The notes under the pieces were generated by a model. It ran no database searches. It was not told the origin of the DNA and was given only the letters and a program-made list of their open reading frames with translations. DNA of 64,000 nt from Candidatus Krumholzibacteriota bacterium (lineage in GTDB: Bacteria; Krumholzibacteriota; Krumholzibacteriia; Krumholzibacteriales; Krumholzibacteriaceae). A program made the translations under genes and the position numbers. Each line of letters opens with the position of its first letter. The first letter of the stretch is position 1. The stretch covers positions 115,470 to 179,469 of the forward strand of contig JAFGBF010000022.1 in assembly GCA_016933255.1 (NCBI GenBank), given 5' to 3'. Shown piece after piece: positions 17,438 through 25,532 of the stretch.

Positions 17438-19108
17438 ATGCCGGAGACAGGGAAGAGCAATTTGTCAAAAAACGACTGGTGGAACAAGGTATACGCTCCT
17501 TTCCGTGAAAAAGGTGGAGAACGCAGAGAGCGTTTTTCAACGACCTCTGATATAGAGATACGCCCTGTCTATCTCCCTGAAGACGCCCCGGAATACAGCT
17601 ACGATGAAAGACTCGGTTTCCCCGGCTCATATCCATTTACAAGGGGCGTCTATCCCACCATGTACCGCGGCCGTTTCTGGACTATGAGGCAGTATGCCGG
17701 ATTCGGGTCGGCGGAAGAGACAAACGAAAGATTCAGGTATCTTCTTGAGAAGGGACAGACGGGTCTCTCGGTCGCCTTCGACCTCCCCACCCAGATGGGG
17801 TATGATTCCGACCATAAAATGGCCGAAGGAGAGGTCGGAAGAACGGGAGTAGCGATCGATTCCATAGAAGATTTCAGGAGGCTCCTGAAAGATATCCCTC
17901 TTGAGCGCGTCAGCACATCGATGACGATCAACGCTACCGCGGCGATCCTTCTGGCGATGTACGCGGCGCTGGCCGAAGAGACTGGAGTTCCGACTGAAAA
18001 GATAGCGGGAACGGTCCAAAACGACATACTCAAGGAGTATTACGCTAGAGGGACATACATCTACCCTCCCGCTCCCTCGATGAGGATAATCACTGATATC
18101 TTCTCCTGGTGCCGGGAACACGCACCCAGATGGAATACGATAAGCATAAGCGGATACCATATCCGCGAAGCAGGCTCTTCGGCAGTCCAGGAGATCGCCT
18201 TCACTCTTTCGGACGCGGTCGAATATGTCAGGGCTGCTCTTGACGCGGGACTTGAAATAGATGAATTCGCTCCAAGACTTTCATTTTTCTTTTGCGTGCA
18301 CAACAATGTCTTCGAGGAGGTGGCCAAATTCAGGGCCGCCCGCAGGATATACGCGAGGATCATGCGGGAACGCTTCGGTGCCAAGCAGGACAAATCCTGC
18401 CTTCTCAGATTCCATTCCCAGACGGCGGGTTGTTCATTGACTGCCCAGCAGGTAGAAAACAACGTGATACGGGTCGCTATGCAGGCGCTTGCCGCCGTAC
18501 TCGGCGGAACCCAGTCTCTTCATACTAATTCAAAAGATGAGGCTTTAAGTCTCCCTTCCGAGGACTCGGTGCTGACGGCGCTGAGGACCCAGCAGCTTAT
18601 TGCTGAAGAAACCGGCGCCTGCGAGACAATAGACCCTCTAGGAGGCAGTTATTATATTGAAAAGATGACTGATGAGATCGAAGAGAAGGCTCTCAGGCTT
18701 ATGGACAGGATCGAGGAGATCGGCGGAATGACAAAGGCGATAGAACTGCAGTTCCCTCAAAAGGAGATCGAAAAAAGCGCATACGATTATCAGAAGGGTG
18801 TCGAAACAGATGAAATAATCGTAGTAGGCGTCAATAAATATACCGGCGGAGATTCAGTAAAAGTCAGTGAGTTCCTGATAGACCCCGATATCGAAAAACG
18901 CCACGTGGCAAGGTTGACATCCTTTAAGAAACGCCGCGACGGTAAAAAGATAGAAAAGCTTCTCTCTTCAGTCGAGGACGCATGCAGAGGATCTGAGAAC
19001 CTTATGCCGTTCATAATAGAAGCGGTGAAAGGCGACTGTACTCTCGGAGAGATATCCTCGACCCTTGAGAAAGTCTTCGGAAGGTATTCTCCGGGATCGA
19101 CGATATAA
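17438..19108 (+). CDS. mcmA1: methylmalonyl-CoA mutase, large (TIM-barrel) subunit
   Basis: A 556-residue substrate-binding subunit of B12-dependent methylmalonyl-CoA mutase (methylmalonyl-CoA to succinyl-CoA). The barrel is complete but there is no cobalamin-binding domain, as in split mutases. Specificity residues match true methylmalonyl-CoA mutase: Tyr86 in RQYAGFG, Arg204 in YYARGTY and His241 in SGYHIREAG. They correspond to Tyr89, Arg207 and His244 of the P. shermanii enzyme with a constant offset of three. It starts 19 nt after mmdA with GGAGG upstream. The only B12 subunit gene in the window lies in the converging operon at 21764-22159. Confidence 0.95.
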   Translation: MPETGKSNLSKNDWWNKVYAPFREKGGERRERFSTTSDIEIRPVYLPEDAPEYSYDERLGFPGSYPFTRGVYPTMYRGRFWTMRQYAGFGSAEETNERFRYLLEKGQTGLSVAFDLPTQMGYDSDHKMAEGEVGRTGVAIDSIEDFRRLLKDIPLERVSTSMTINATAAILLAMYAALAEETGVPTEKIAGTVQNDILKEYYARGTYIYPPAPSMRIITDIFSWCREHAPRWNTISISGYHIREAGSSAVQEIAFTLSDAVEYVRAALDAGLEIDEFAPRLSFFFCVHNNVFEEVAKFRAARRIYARIMRERFGAKQDKSCLLRFHSQTAGCSLTAQQVENNVIRVAMQALAAVLGGTQSLHTNSKDEALSLPSEDSVLTALRTQQLIAEETGACETIDPLGGSYYIEKMTDEIEEKALRLMDRIEEIGGMTKAIELQFPQKEIEKSAYDYQKGVETDEIIVVGVNKYTGGDSVKVSEFLIDPDIEKRHVARLTSFKKRRDGKKIEKLLSSVEDACRGSENLMPFIIEAVKGDCTLGEISSTLEKVFGRYSPGSTI

Positions 19109-19148
19109 ATGCCGGCTCGCAGACGCATGACATGGAGGTGACAGCATC

Positions 19149-19553
19149 GTGGAAAGACTAAAGGAACTCGATCATATCGGAATAGCCGTGGATGATCTTG
19201 ACGAAGCCAAAAAACTCTATTGCGATATACTGGGTTTTGAACTTACAGACGAAAGAGAGCTCCCCGAGAAGGGGTTGAAGATCGCCTTTCTCTCGACCGG
19301 AAATACAAAGATTGAGCTTCTGGAAGGGACTTCTGAGGAGAGCGCGATTACAAAATTTGTGGCCAAAAAAGGCGCCGGGATCCACCACCTCTGTTTTGAA
19401 GTCGATGACATAACCAGGACTCTGGAAGAACTCTCATCCGAGGGAATTGGACTTATCGACCGGGTACCCCGCATAGGAGCTGAGGGGCACCCGATAGCAT
19501 TCCTCCACCCCGGCTCGACCAAGAAGGTACTGATCGAGCTGGAGGAAAAATAA
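19149..19553 (+). CDS. mce: methylmalonyl-CoA epimerase
   Basis: A 134-residue VOC-superfamily enzyme that interconverts (S)- and (R)-methylmalonyl-CoA between the carboxylase and the mutase. The two glyoxalase-like repeats are visible. Metal ligands can be placed at His9 (LDHIGIAV), the His79-His80 pair (GIHHLCFEV) and Glu130 (VLIELEE). The start is GTG with GGAGGTG about 7 nt upstream. It is the last gene of the plus-strand operon and converges on hbd with a 9-nt gap. Confidence 0.95.
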   Translation: MERLKELDHIGIAVDDLDEAKKLYCDILGFELTDERELPEKGLKIAFLSTGNTKIELLEGTSEESAITKFVAKKGAGIHHLCFEVDDITRTLEELSSEGIGLIDRVPRIGAEGHPIAFLHPGSTKKVLIELEEK

Positions 19554-19562
19554 CCTTTCAGC

Positions 19563-20417
19563 CTACCCGGAATAATCGAAGAAACCTTTTCCTGATTTTC
19601 TCCCGAGATATCCCGCCTCTACATTTTTGACAAGAAGCGGGCACGGCCTGTATTTCGGATCACCGAGACCGTCATGGAGCACTCTGAGAATATTCAGGCA
19701 TATGTCCAGACCGATAAGATCGGCCAGCGCCAGCGGACCCATCGGATGGGCCATGCCGAGCTTCATGATCCCATCGATCGCTTCGGCTTTAGCAACACCC
19801 TCCATCAGGCAGAAACACGCTTCGTTGATCATCGGCATCAGTATCCTGTTTGCGATAAAGCCGGGATAATCATTGACCTCTATCGGTGTCTTGAGAAGTT
19901 TTTCACTCAGGTCTGATATCGTTTCCGTCGTTGAATCGCTTGTGGCAAGGCCTCTGATGATCTCTACGAGTTTCATGACCGGCACTGGATTCATGAAATG
20001 CATACCGATGAACCTGTCCGGACGGCCGCTCGCCGCTCCGAGCGCAGTTATCGATATCGAGGAGGTGTTGCTCGCAAAGATGACATCTTCGCCGCATACA
20101 CCGTCGAGTTCTTTGAATATGGCTGTTTTCGCATCAAAATCCTCGAAGACAGCCTCCACGACCAGTTGACCATCTCCGGCGTCTGCGATCTTCGTAGAAG
20201 TGCTGATCCTTTCAAGGATCCTGCTCTTGTCATCTTCAGTGATCTTTTCTTTTTTCAGAAGCCTTGAAAGGCTTTTATCGACAGCTCCCATCCCTCTCTC
20301 CACAAATTCCTTTTTGATATCGATCATAAGGACATGGAATCCCTGCTGAGCGAAGACCTGTGCAATACCGTTTCCCATAGTCCCGGCGCCAATGACAGCG
20401 ACTTTTTCTATTGCCAT
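19563..20417 (-). CDS. hbd: 3-hydroxybutyryl-CoA dehydrogenase
   Basis: A 284-residue NAD(P)-dependent 3-hydroxyacyl-CoA dehydrogenase of the short monofunctional type. The N-terminal Rossmann motif GAGTMG is at 10-15. The catalytic His is in [16 protein letters not shown] near residue 140, and the C-terminal domain has the usual [11 protein letters not shown] and GLDICLN segments. It converts 3-hydroxybutyryl-CoA to acetoacetyl-CoA (or back), the substrate of the thiolase gene just upstream. It is last in the cobO-meaB-icmA-B12 subunit-thl-hbd series. SD AAAGGAG precedes the ATG. Confidence 0.95.
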   Translation of the reverse strand: MAIEKVAVIGAGTMGNGIAQVFAQQGFHVLMIDIKKEFVERGMGAVDKSLSRLLKKEKITEDDKSRILERISTSTKIADAGDGQLVVEAVFEDFDAKTAIFKELDGVCGEDVIFASNTSSISITALGAASGRPDRFIGMHFMNPVPVMKLVEIIRGLATSDSTTETISDLSEKLLKTPIEVNDYPGFIANRILMPMINEACFCLMEGVAKAEAIDGIMKLGMAHPMGPLALADLIGLDICLNILRVLHDGLGDPKYRPCPLLVKNVEAGYLGRKSGKGFFDYSG

Positions 20418-20474
20418 CCTCTTCTCCTTTATTCAAGGGGGCCCGGTCACCACCGATCCAGGACCCGCTACTGC

Positions 20475-21656
20475 CTACAACATTTCTATACTTAACGCAA
20501 CTGCGTTGCCTCCTCCGAGACAGAGTGTCGCAAGTCCCTTTTTACCGCCGGTAACTTTCAGAGCATGGATCAGGGTGACAAGGACCCTGGTACCTGAACA
20601 TCCTATCGGGTGGCCCAGAGCAACGGCGCCTCCATTGATATTCACCTTTTCGGGATCCATTCCGAGATTCTTCATCACCGCGCACGGCTGGACAGCGAAA
20701 GCCTCGTTAAGTTCTATCAAGTCGAAATCATCGAGCTTCATCCCGATTTTCTTCAGAAGCTTCGGGACGGCTACTGTCGGAGCCATCATTACCAGTTCAG
20801 GTTCAAGCCCTCCTGTAGCGTATCCCGTGACCCTGGCCATTGGAGAGACGCCGAGTTTCCCGGCTTTTTCCTCAGTCATCAGAACCACTGCAGCCGCTCC
20901 GTCACTGAGCTGCGAAGAGTTGCCCGCAGTAATGACCCCGTCACTTTTAAAGACCGGCTTCAGCTTTGCCATCGACTCAATACTTACATCGGCTCTCGGC
21001 CCCTCATCAGTATCGAATATGACCGGATCGCCTTTTCTCATCGGGACTTCAACAGGGACGATCTCGTCTTTGAACTTCCCCTCTGCAATCGCCGCGGCGG
21101 CTTTCCGGTGACTGTTAAAAGCGTAGTCATCCATCTCTTTCCGCGAGACATTATACCTTTCAGCAGTAATCTCTCCCGTATTTCCCATATGGAAATCATT
21201 GTACGCATCCCACAGGCCGTCATATACCATCGCATCCACGATCTTTCCATCGCCAAGCCTGTATCCGGTCCTTGCCTTGCGAAGAATATACGGCGCGTTG
21301 CTCATCGACTCCATGCCCCCGGCAACCACTATTTCTTCATCGCCAAGTTTCAGAGCCTGGGTCCCAAAGACAACAGCCTTCAGGCCTGATCCGCAGACCT
21401 TGTTGACGGTGACCGCTGAAACCGCAAAATCGAGTTTTGCTCCGAGAGCCGCCTGCCTCGCTGGATTCTGCCCAAGCCCCGCTCCGACGACGTTACCCAT
21501 TATCACTTCTGTGACCTGGCTCTTTTCTATCCCTGCCCTGATTATTGCTTCCTCGATCGCTTTCGCTCCGAGTTGGGGCGCAGTCAAAGACGAAATTCCG
21601 CCCTGAAATTTACCCATCGCGGTTCTTACCGCACTTACGATCACTACTTCACTCAT
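20475..21656 (-). CDS. acetyl-CoA acetyltransferase (thiolase)
   Basis: A 393-residue thiolase that cleaves acetoacetyl-CoA to two acetyl-CoA or runs in reverse. The catalytic residues align with biosynthetic-type thiolases: nucleophile Cys88 (NKVCGSG), His349 (GHPIGCSG) and Cys379 (CLGGGNA). The ATG at 21656, 8 nt after AAAGGAGG, is preferred to the TTG one codon earlier. Located between the B12-binding mutase subunit and hbd on the same strand. Confidence 0.95.
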   Translation of the reverse strand: MSEVVIVSAVRTAMGKFQGGISSLTAPQLGAKAIEEAIIRAGIEKSQVTEVIMGNVVGAGLGQNPARQAALGAKLDFAVSAVTVNKVCGSGLKAVVFGTQALKLGDEEIVVAGGMESMSNAPYILRKARTGYRLGDGKIVDAMVYDGLWDAYNDFHMGNTGEITAERYNVSRKEMDDYAFNSHRKAAAAIAEGKFKDEIVPVEVPMRKGDPVIFDTDEGPRADVSIESMAKLKPVFKSDGVITAGNSSQLSDGAAAVVLMTEEKAGKLGVSPMARVTGYATGGLEPELVMMAPTVAVPKLLKKIGMKLDDFDLIELNEAFAVQPCAVMKNLGMDPEKVNINGGAVALGHPIGCSGTRVLVTLIHALKVTGGKKGLATLCLGGGNAVALSIEML

Positions 21657-21763
21657 CAACCGATCCTCCTTTAAGCGGTCCGTTCGTTTTAATTACTCTG
21701 GTAAATCGGCCAGCATGCCTGACGGCGCTGAATCCGCCGCGAGCTGCCGGTTCTCTTGATCGA

Positions 21764-22159
21764 TCATTCCGAAAAGACTGAATTGATATATTTTACTATA
21801 TCCCTCGTATCGGTTCCCGGTCCGAATATTTTTGAGACGCCTGAATCTTCCAGTTTCTTGACATCTTCAACAGGAACTATACCGCCTCCGAATACAATGA
21901 TATGTTCCGCTCCTTTTTCCCGGAGAAGCTGCATGACTCTTGGAAACATCGTCATGTGCGCTCCTGAAAGAATACTCAGGCCTACCACATCGACATCTTC
22001 CTGAACGGCTGATTCGGCGATCATCTCCGGAGTCTGGTGAAGACCGGTATAGATCACTTCCATGCCGGCATCTTTCAGAGCATTGGCGACGACTTTGGCT
22101 CCGCGGTCATGTCCGTCCAGACCAGGTTTGGCGACGAGTACGCGAATTTTCCTTGGCAT
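21764..22159 (-). CDS. B12-binding small subunit of acyl-CoA mutase (IcmB / methylmalonyl-CoA mutase C-terminal subunit)
   Basis: A 131-residue stand-alone cobalamin-binding domain. The signature DGHDRG with the cobalt-ligating His (D15-x-H17-xx-G20) is present, followed by the SILSGAHM and FGGGI segments that cradle the nucleotide tail. The start is the second of two close ATGs (22159), which has the better spacing to GGAG. Lying between icmA and the thiolase, it is most simply the isobutyryl-CoA mutase small subunit. Because mcmA1 has no partner subunit here, it could serve both mutases. Confidence 0.93.
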   Translation of the reverse strand: MPRKIRVLVAKPGLDGHDRGAKVVANALKDAGMEVIYTGLHQTPEMIAESAVQEDVDVVGLSILSGAHMTMFPRVMQLLREKGAEHIIVFGGGIVPVEDVKKLEDSGVSKIFGPGTDTRDIVKYINSVFSE

Positions 22160-22195
22160 CTTCATTCTCCTTCTTCCTGGCGTACAGTATTCATT

Positions 22196-23854
22196 TTAAT
22201 AAAAAAGCGGCTCCTGATACTCTCCGAATACTTTCTTGAGAGTCTCTATTATCTCCCCTTCAGTGCAATAGCATTTTGCGCAATCGATGATATTCACCAT
22301 GAGGTTATCAGTCCCCCTGGCAGCTTTCGAAAGCAGATCCAGTTCCCTTGCCGCCTTGTCGTTGTCTCTTTCTTTTCTCATTTTCTGCAAAGCTTTACAC
22401 TGCGATTCCTCTACAGCATGATCTATTCTAAGGAGAGGGATATCGATCTTTTCACCCTCCATCTGAAATTCGTTGAGTCCTACTATGATCTTTCTCTTCG
22501 CCTCGACGGCTTTCTGGTATTCATATGCCGCCTTACCGATCTCTTTCTGGAAGAAACCCTCTTCTATCGCTTTTACGACTCCGCCGAATTCGTCTATCTT
22601 TTTAAAATATTTCTCTGCTTCCTCCTCCATATCTCTGGTAAGAGCTTCCACAAAATAACTGCCGGCAAGAGGATCCGCAGTATTTATCACGCCCGTTTCA
22701 TGCGCTATTATCTGCTGCGTCCTCAAAGCGATCTTTACCGCTTTCTCGGAAGGAAGAGCCAGCGTCTCATCCATCGAATTCGTATGAAGCGACTGAGTCC
22801 CGCCCAGGACCGCCGAGAGCCCCTGAAAAGCAGTCCTTACAATATTATTCTCAGGCTGCTGGGCGGTAAGGGTACATCCGGCAGTCTGCGTATGGAATCT
22901 CAAAAGAAGAGACCTTTCGTCTTTTGCTCCATACTTTTCTTTCATCCTTTTCGCCCATATCCGTCTTGCAGCCCTGTATTTGGCGATCTCCTCAAAGAAA
23001 TCAAGATGAGCGTTGAAAAAGAATGAGAGCCTTGGAGCGAACCTGTCGACATCCAGTCCGGCGACAATCCCCGCTTCAACATAAGCGAAGCCGTCTGCGA
23101 GAGTGAAAGCAAGTTCCTGAACGGCAGTCGAACCCGCTTCGCGGATATGATATCCGCTTATACTTATCGTATTCCACCTGGGAACATGGTCGGAACAGAA
23201 CGCCAGAATATCCGTTATCAGCCTCAGGGAAGGTTCAGGCGGAAATATCCACGATTTCTGTGCGATATACTCTTTCAGAATATCGTTTTGAATAGTCCCC
23301 CCCATCCTGTCGAAAGAAATACCTTTCTTTCCTCCCGCGGAAAGATAGAACGCGAGCAGGATCGAAGCGGGCGCGTTGATAGTCATTGAGGTCGTTATCC
23401 CGGAAAGGTCTATGCCGTCAAAAAGTATCTCCATATCGCGAAGTGAATCTATGGCCACCCCGCACCTTCCCACTTCACCCTCGGATCTCTTGTGATCGGA
23501 ATCATATCCCATGATCGTAGGCATATCAAAAGCTACGGAAAGTCCCGTCTGGCCGTGGTCGAGAAGGTAATGATATCTTTCGTTAGTATCAGACGCTGTA
23601 CCAAATCCTGCGAACTGGCGCATAGTCCAGAATCGGCCGCGGTACATCGTCGGATAAACGCCCCGCGTGTAGGGATATTGCCCGGGAAATCCCAGTTCTT
23701 CCACATAATCAAGGTCCTCTATGTCGGCGGGATCTGCCAGTTTCCGTACAGGGGCGCCGGAGACGGTAGTAAAATCAATATCCTGCAGACTGAGTTTTGA
23801 ATACTCCTCTTCGTATTTTTTCTTACTCGGGCCGTAACTCTTTTTGCTGCTCAT
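22196..23854 (-). CDS. icmA: isobutyryl-CoA mutase large subunit (methylmalonyl-CoA mutase family)
   Basis: A 552-residue TIM-barrel acyl-CoA mutase subunit, paralogous to the gene at 17438. Numbering from the second ATG (23854, good spacing to GGAG), residue 81 is Phe (RQFAGFG) and residue 199 is Gln (YIAQKSW). True methylmalonyl-CoA mutases have Tyr and Arg there. Phe/Gln is the established isobutyryl-CoA mutase pair (Phe80/Gln198 in Streptomyces cinnamonensis). His236 in SGYHIREAG is kept. The likely reaction is isobutyryl-CoA to n-butyryl-CoA. It has no B12 or G domain of its own (not an IcmF fusion). The flanking meaB and B12 subunit genes fit a split enzyme with a separate chaperone. 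Confidence 0.88.
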   Translation of the reverse strand: MSSKKSYGPSKKKYEEEYSKLSLQDIDFTTVSGAPVRKLADPADIEDLDYVEELGFPGQYPYTRGVYPTMYRGRFWTMRQFAGFGTASDTNERYHYLLDHGQTGLSVAFDMPTIMGYDSDHKRSEGEVGRCGVAIDSLRDMEILFDGIDLSGITTSMTINAPASILLAFYLSAGGKKGISFDRMGGTIQNDILKEYIAQKSWIFPPEPSLRLITDILAFCSDHVPRWNTISISGYHIREAGSTAVQELAFTLADGFAYVEAGIVAGLDVDRFAPRLSFFFNAHLDFFEEIAKYRAARRIWAKRMKEKYGAKDERSLLLRFHTQTAGCTLTAQQPENNIVRTAFQGLSAVLGGTQSLHTNSMDETLALPSEKAVKIALRTQQIIAHETGVINTADPLAGSYFVEALTRDMEEEAEKYFKKIDEFGGVVKAIEEGFFQKEIGKAAYEYQKAVEAKRKIIVGLNEFQMEGEKIDIPLLRIDHAVEESQCKALQKMRKERDNDKAARELDLLSKAARGTDNLMVNIIDCAKCYCTEGEIIETLKKVFGEYQEPLFY

Positions 23855-23883
23855 CGGCATTCTCCAGTCTCAATATTATGCGC

Positions 23884-24849
23884 CTATTTTATCTTAACCG
23901 TCTTCTCCAGTTCATGCACCAGCGCGTAAGGGGTAAGAATCCCGTTATACACGTCATCCATCCGGTTTTTCATGATCTCCCTGACCATCTCACTTCTTCC
24001 CAGCCTTTTTTCTATCCTGTCCATAAGGGCGTTACGGACTCTCGAAAAAAGGATTTCCCTTCTTTTGGCCGCTATAAGACCGTTTTCCTCAAGATATGAC
24101 CTGTGTTCTTCTATCACATCGACCAGTTCATCGATTCCCGTATTTTCACGGGCTGAAGTAAGGATGACCCTTGGATTCCAGTTCCCCTCAGGGATATCTT
24201 TCAATCTGAGGGAATTGGCGATCTCGGCTGCGGCCATTTCCGCGTCCTTGTGGTCTGATTTATTCATCACGAAGATATCACCGATCTCCATCAACCCGGC
24301 TTTCATCGCCTGTATGCCGTCTCCGGATTCGGGAACGAGAACGACAACGACTGTATGAGCTTTTTCAGAGATCTCCAGTTCTGACTGGCCTACCCCGACC
24401 GTTTCAATCAGAATAAGATCCTTTCCAAACGCATCCAGAAGATCTGTTACTTCATCGGTGCAGTTGGAGATCCCTCCAAGACTTCCCCTGCTTGCCAGAC
24501 TGCGGACGAATACATCAGGATCCTCGGAAAGCGATTGCATGCGGATCCTGTCTCCAAGCAGGGCGCCTCCGCTGAAAGGACTTGTCGGGTCGATCGCAAT
24601 TATCCCGATCTTCCTTCCTTTTTTTCTGAAACGTTTTGTTATTTGATAAAGCAGGCTGCTTTTGCCGGCCCCTGGAGGGCCCGTCAGGCCTACTCTGTAA
24701 GCGTCGTCAGTCCTGCTGAAGATGCCATCAAGGACTTTTTCAGCGTCATCTCCCCCATTTTCGAGTATAGTAATAAGCCTTGCCGCGGCAGCTACCTGCC
24801 CGGCATAGAACCGTTCGAGAAGAGCGCTTATATCATAACCAGATCTCAT
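23884..24849 (-). CDS. meaB: MeaB/ArgK-type P-loop GTPase, chaperone of B12-dependent mutase
   Basis: A 321-residue G3E-family GTPase that gates cofactor loading and protects or repairs adenosylcobalamin-dependent mutases. Walker A GPPGAGKS is at 57-64. The SIMIBI-type DPTSPFSGGALLGDRIRM segment follows, then an ETVGVGQSE switch and the NKSD nucleotide-specificity motif. The C-terminal dimerisation arm is complete. It lies 29 nt upstream of icmA and downstream of cobO. The adjacency suggests its primary client is the isobutyryl-CoA mutase, with methylmalonyl-CoA mutase possibly a second one. Confidence 0.95.
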   Translation of the reverse strand: MRSGYDISALLERFYAGQVAAAARLITILENGGDDAEKVLDGIFSRTDDAYRVGLTGPPGAGKSSLLYQITKRFRKKGRKIGIIAIDPTSPFSGGALLGDRIRMQSLSEDPDVFVRSLASRGSLGGISNCTDEVTDLLDAFGKDLILIETVGVGQSELEISEKAHTVVVVLVPESGDGIQAMKAGLMEIGDIFVMNKSDHKDAEMAAAEIANSLRLKDIPEGNWNPRVILTSARENTGIDELVDVIEEHRSYLEENGLIAAKRREILFSRVRNALMDRIEKRLGRSEMVREIMKNRMDDVYNGILTPYALVHELEKTVKIK

Positions 24850-24926
24850 AGATCCTCATATAAAATCCCAGCTACCTTAAAGCTCCCGGCCTTCGTCTTC
24901 CCAAAAGACGAGACCTGTCAGAATAT

Positions 24927-25451
24927 CTAATACTCTATTCCTTTTCTCATCTGCACACCCTTGCTGTAATGGTGTTTTATCTCACGCATCTCCGTCACTG
25001 TATCAGCAAGGGCGACAAGTCGGTCAGAAGCATACCTTCCCGTGAGTATCAGATCGATCTCTCCGGGCCTGTTTTCAATGAACCGGACAACTTCTTCCAC
25101 GTCGATCAGCCCGAACGATACAGCCACATTGATCTCGTCAAGTATGAGCATATCGCACAATCGCTTATCGACAAGCTCAACAGCTCTTGCCCATCCTTTC
25201 GCCGCCAGCTCGATATCAACAGCTTCCGGCTCCTTCGGATCGACGAATTCATCGCGACCATACTGTTCAATAGTCAGATTCTCCACAGATTCCGCTGCGG
25301 CAAGCTCGCCATACAGCCTGCCCTTCATGAACTGTATCATGAATACCCTCGAATTATGACCCGCGGCCCGGATCGCCGCGCCGAGAGAAGCTGTAGTCTT
25401 ACCCTTACCATTCCCGGTAAAGAGCATGACTATACCTTTTACTTCACTCAC
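24927..25451 (-). CDS. cobO: cob(I)alamin adenosyltransferase, CobA/BtuR type
   Basis: A 174-residue enzyme that makes adenosylcobalamin, the cofactor of both mutases encoded nearby. The P-loop GNGKGKTT is close to the N-terminus, and the family motifs QFMKGR, LILDEINVAVSFGLI and LTGRYA are present. The reading frame extends further upstream, but the extension has no family similarity. I therefore use GTG at 25451, which gives the usual short N-terminus before the P-loop. No cobalamin riboswitch was found upstream. It is the first gene of the icm operon, 81 nt after the sensor kinase gene. Confidence 0.92.
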   Translation of the reverse strand: MSEVKGIVMLFTGNGKGKTTASLGAAIRAAGHNSRVFMIQFMKGRLYGELAAAESVENLTIEQYGRDEFVDPKEPEAVDIELAAKGWARAVELVDKRLCDMLILDEINVAVSFGLIDVEEVVRFIENRPGEIDLILTGRYASDRLVALADTVTEMREIKHHYSKGVQMRKGIEY

Positions 25452-25532
25452 AGGATTCTCTTCCAAGTAATCGGCTGAAGCAGCCGGTAACAGCAGCCAC
25501 AATCTCCAAACAGACTAAGGAGACTAAACAAT

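Noticed and set aside
22037..23026. 329-codon plus-strand frame over icmA
   Set aside because: Antisense shadow of the mutase subunit.
22196..23854. IcmF-type fused mutase
   Set aside because: The protein has neither the N-terminal B12 domain nor the central G domain; these are separate genes (21764-22159 and 23884-24849).
24850..25532. Cobalamin riboswitch upstream of cobO or meaB
   Set aside because: Searched for the conserved B12-box and the multi-stem leader in both gaps around cobO; the gaps are about 80 nt and contain neither.
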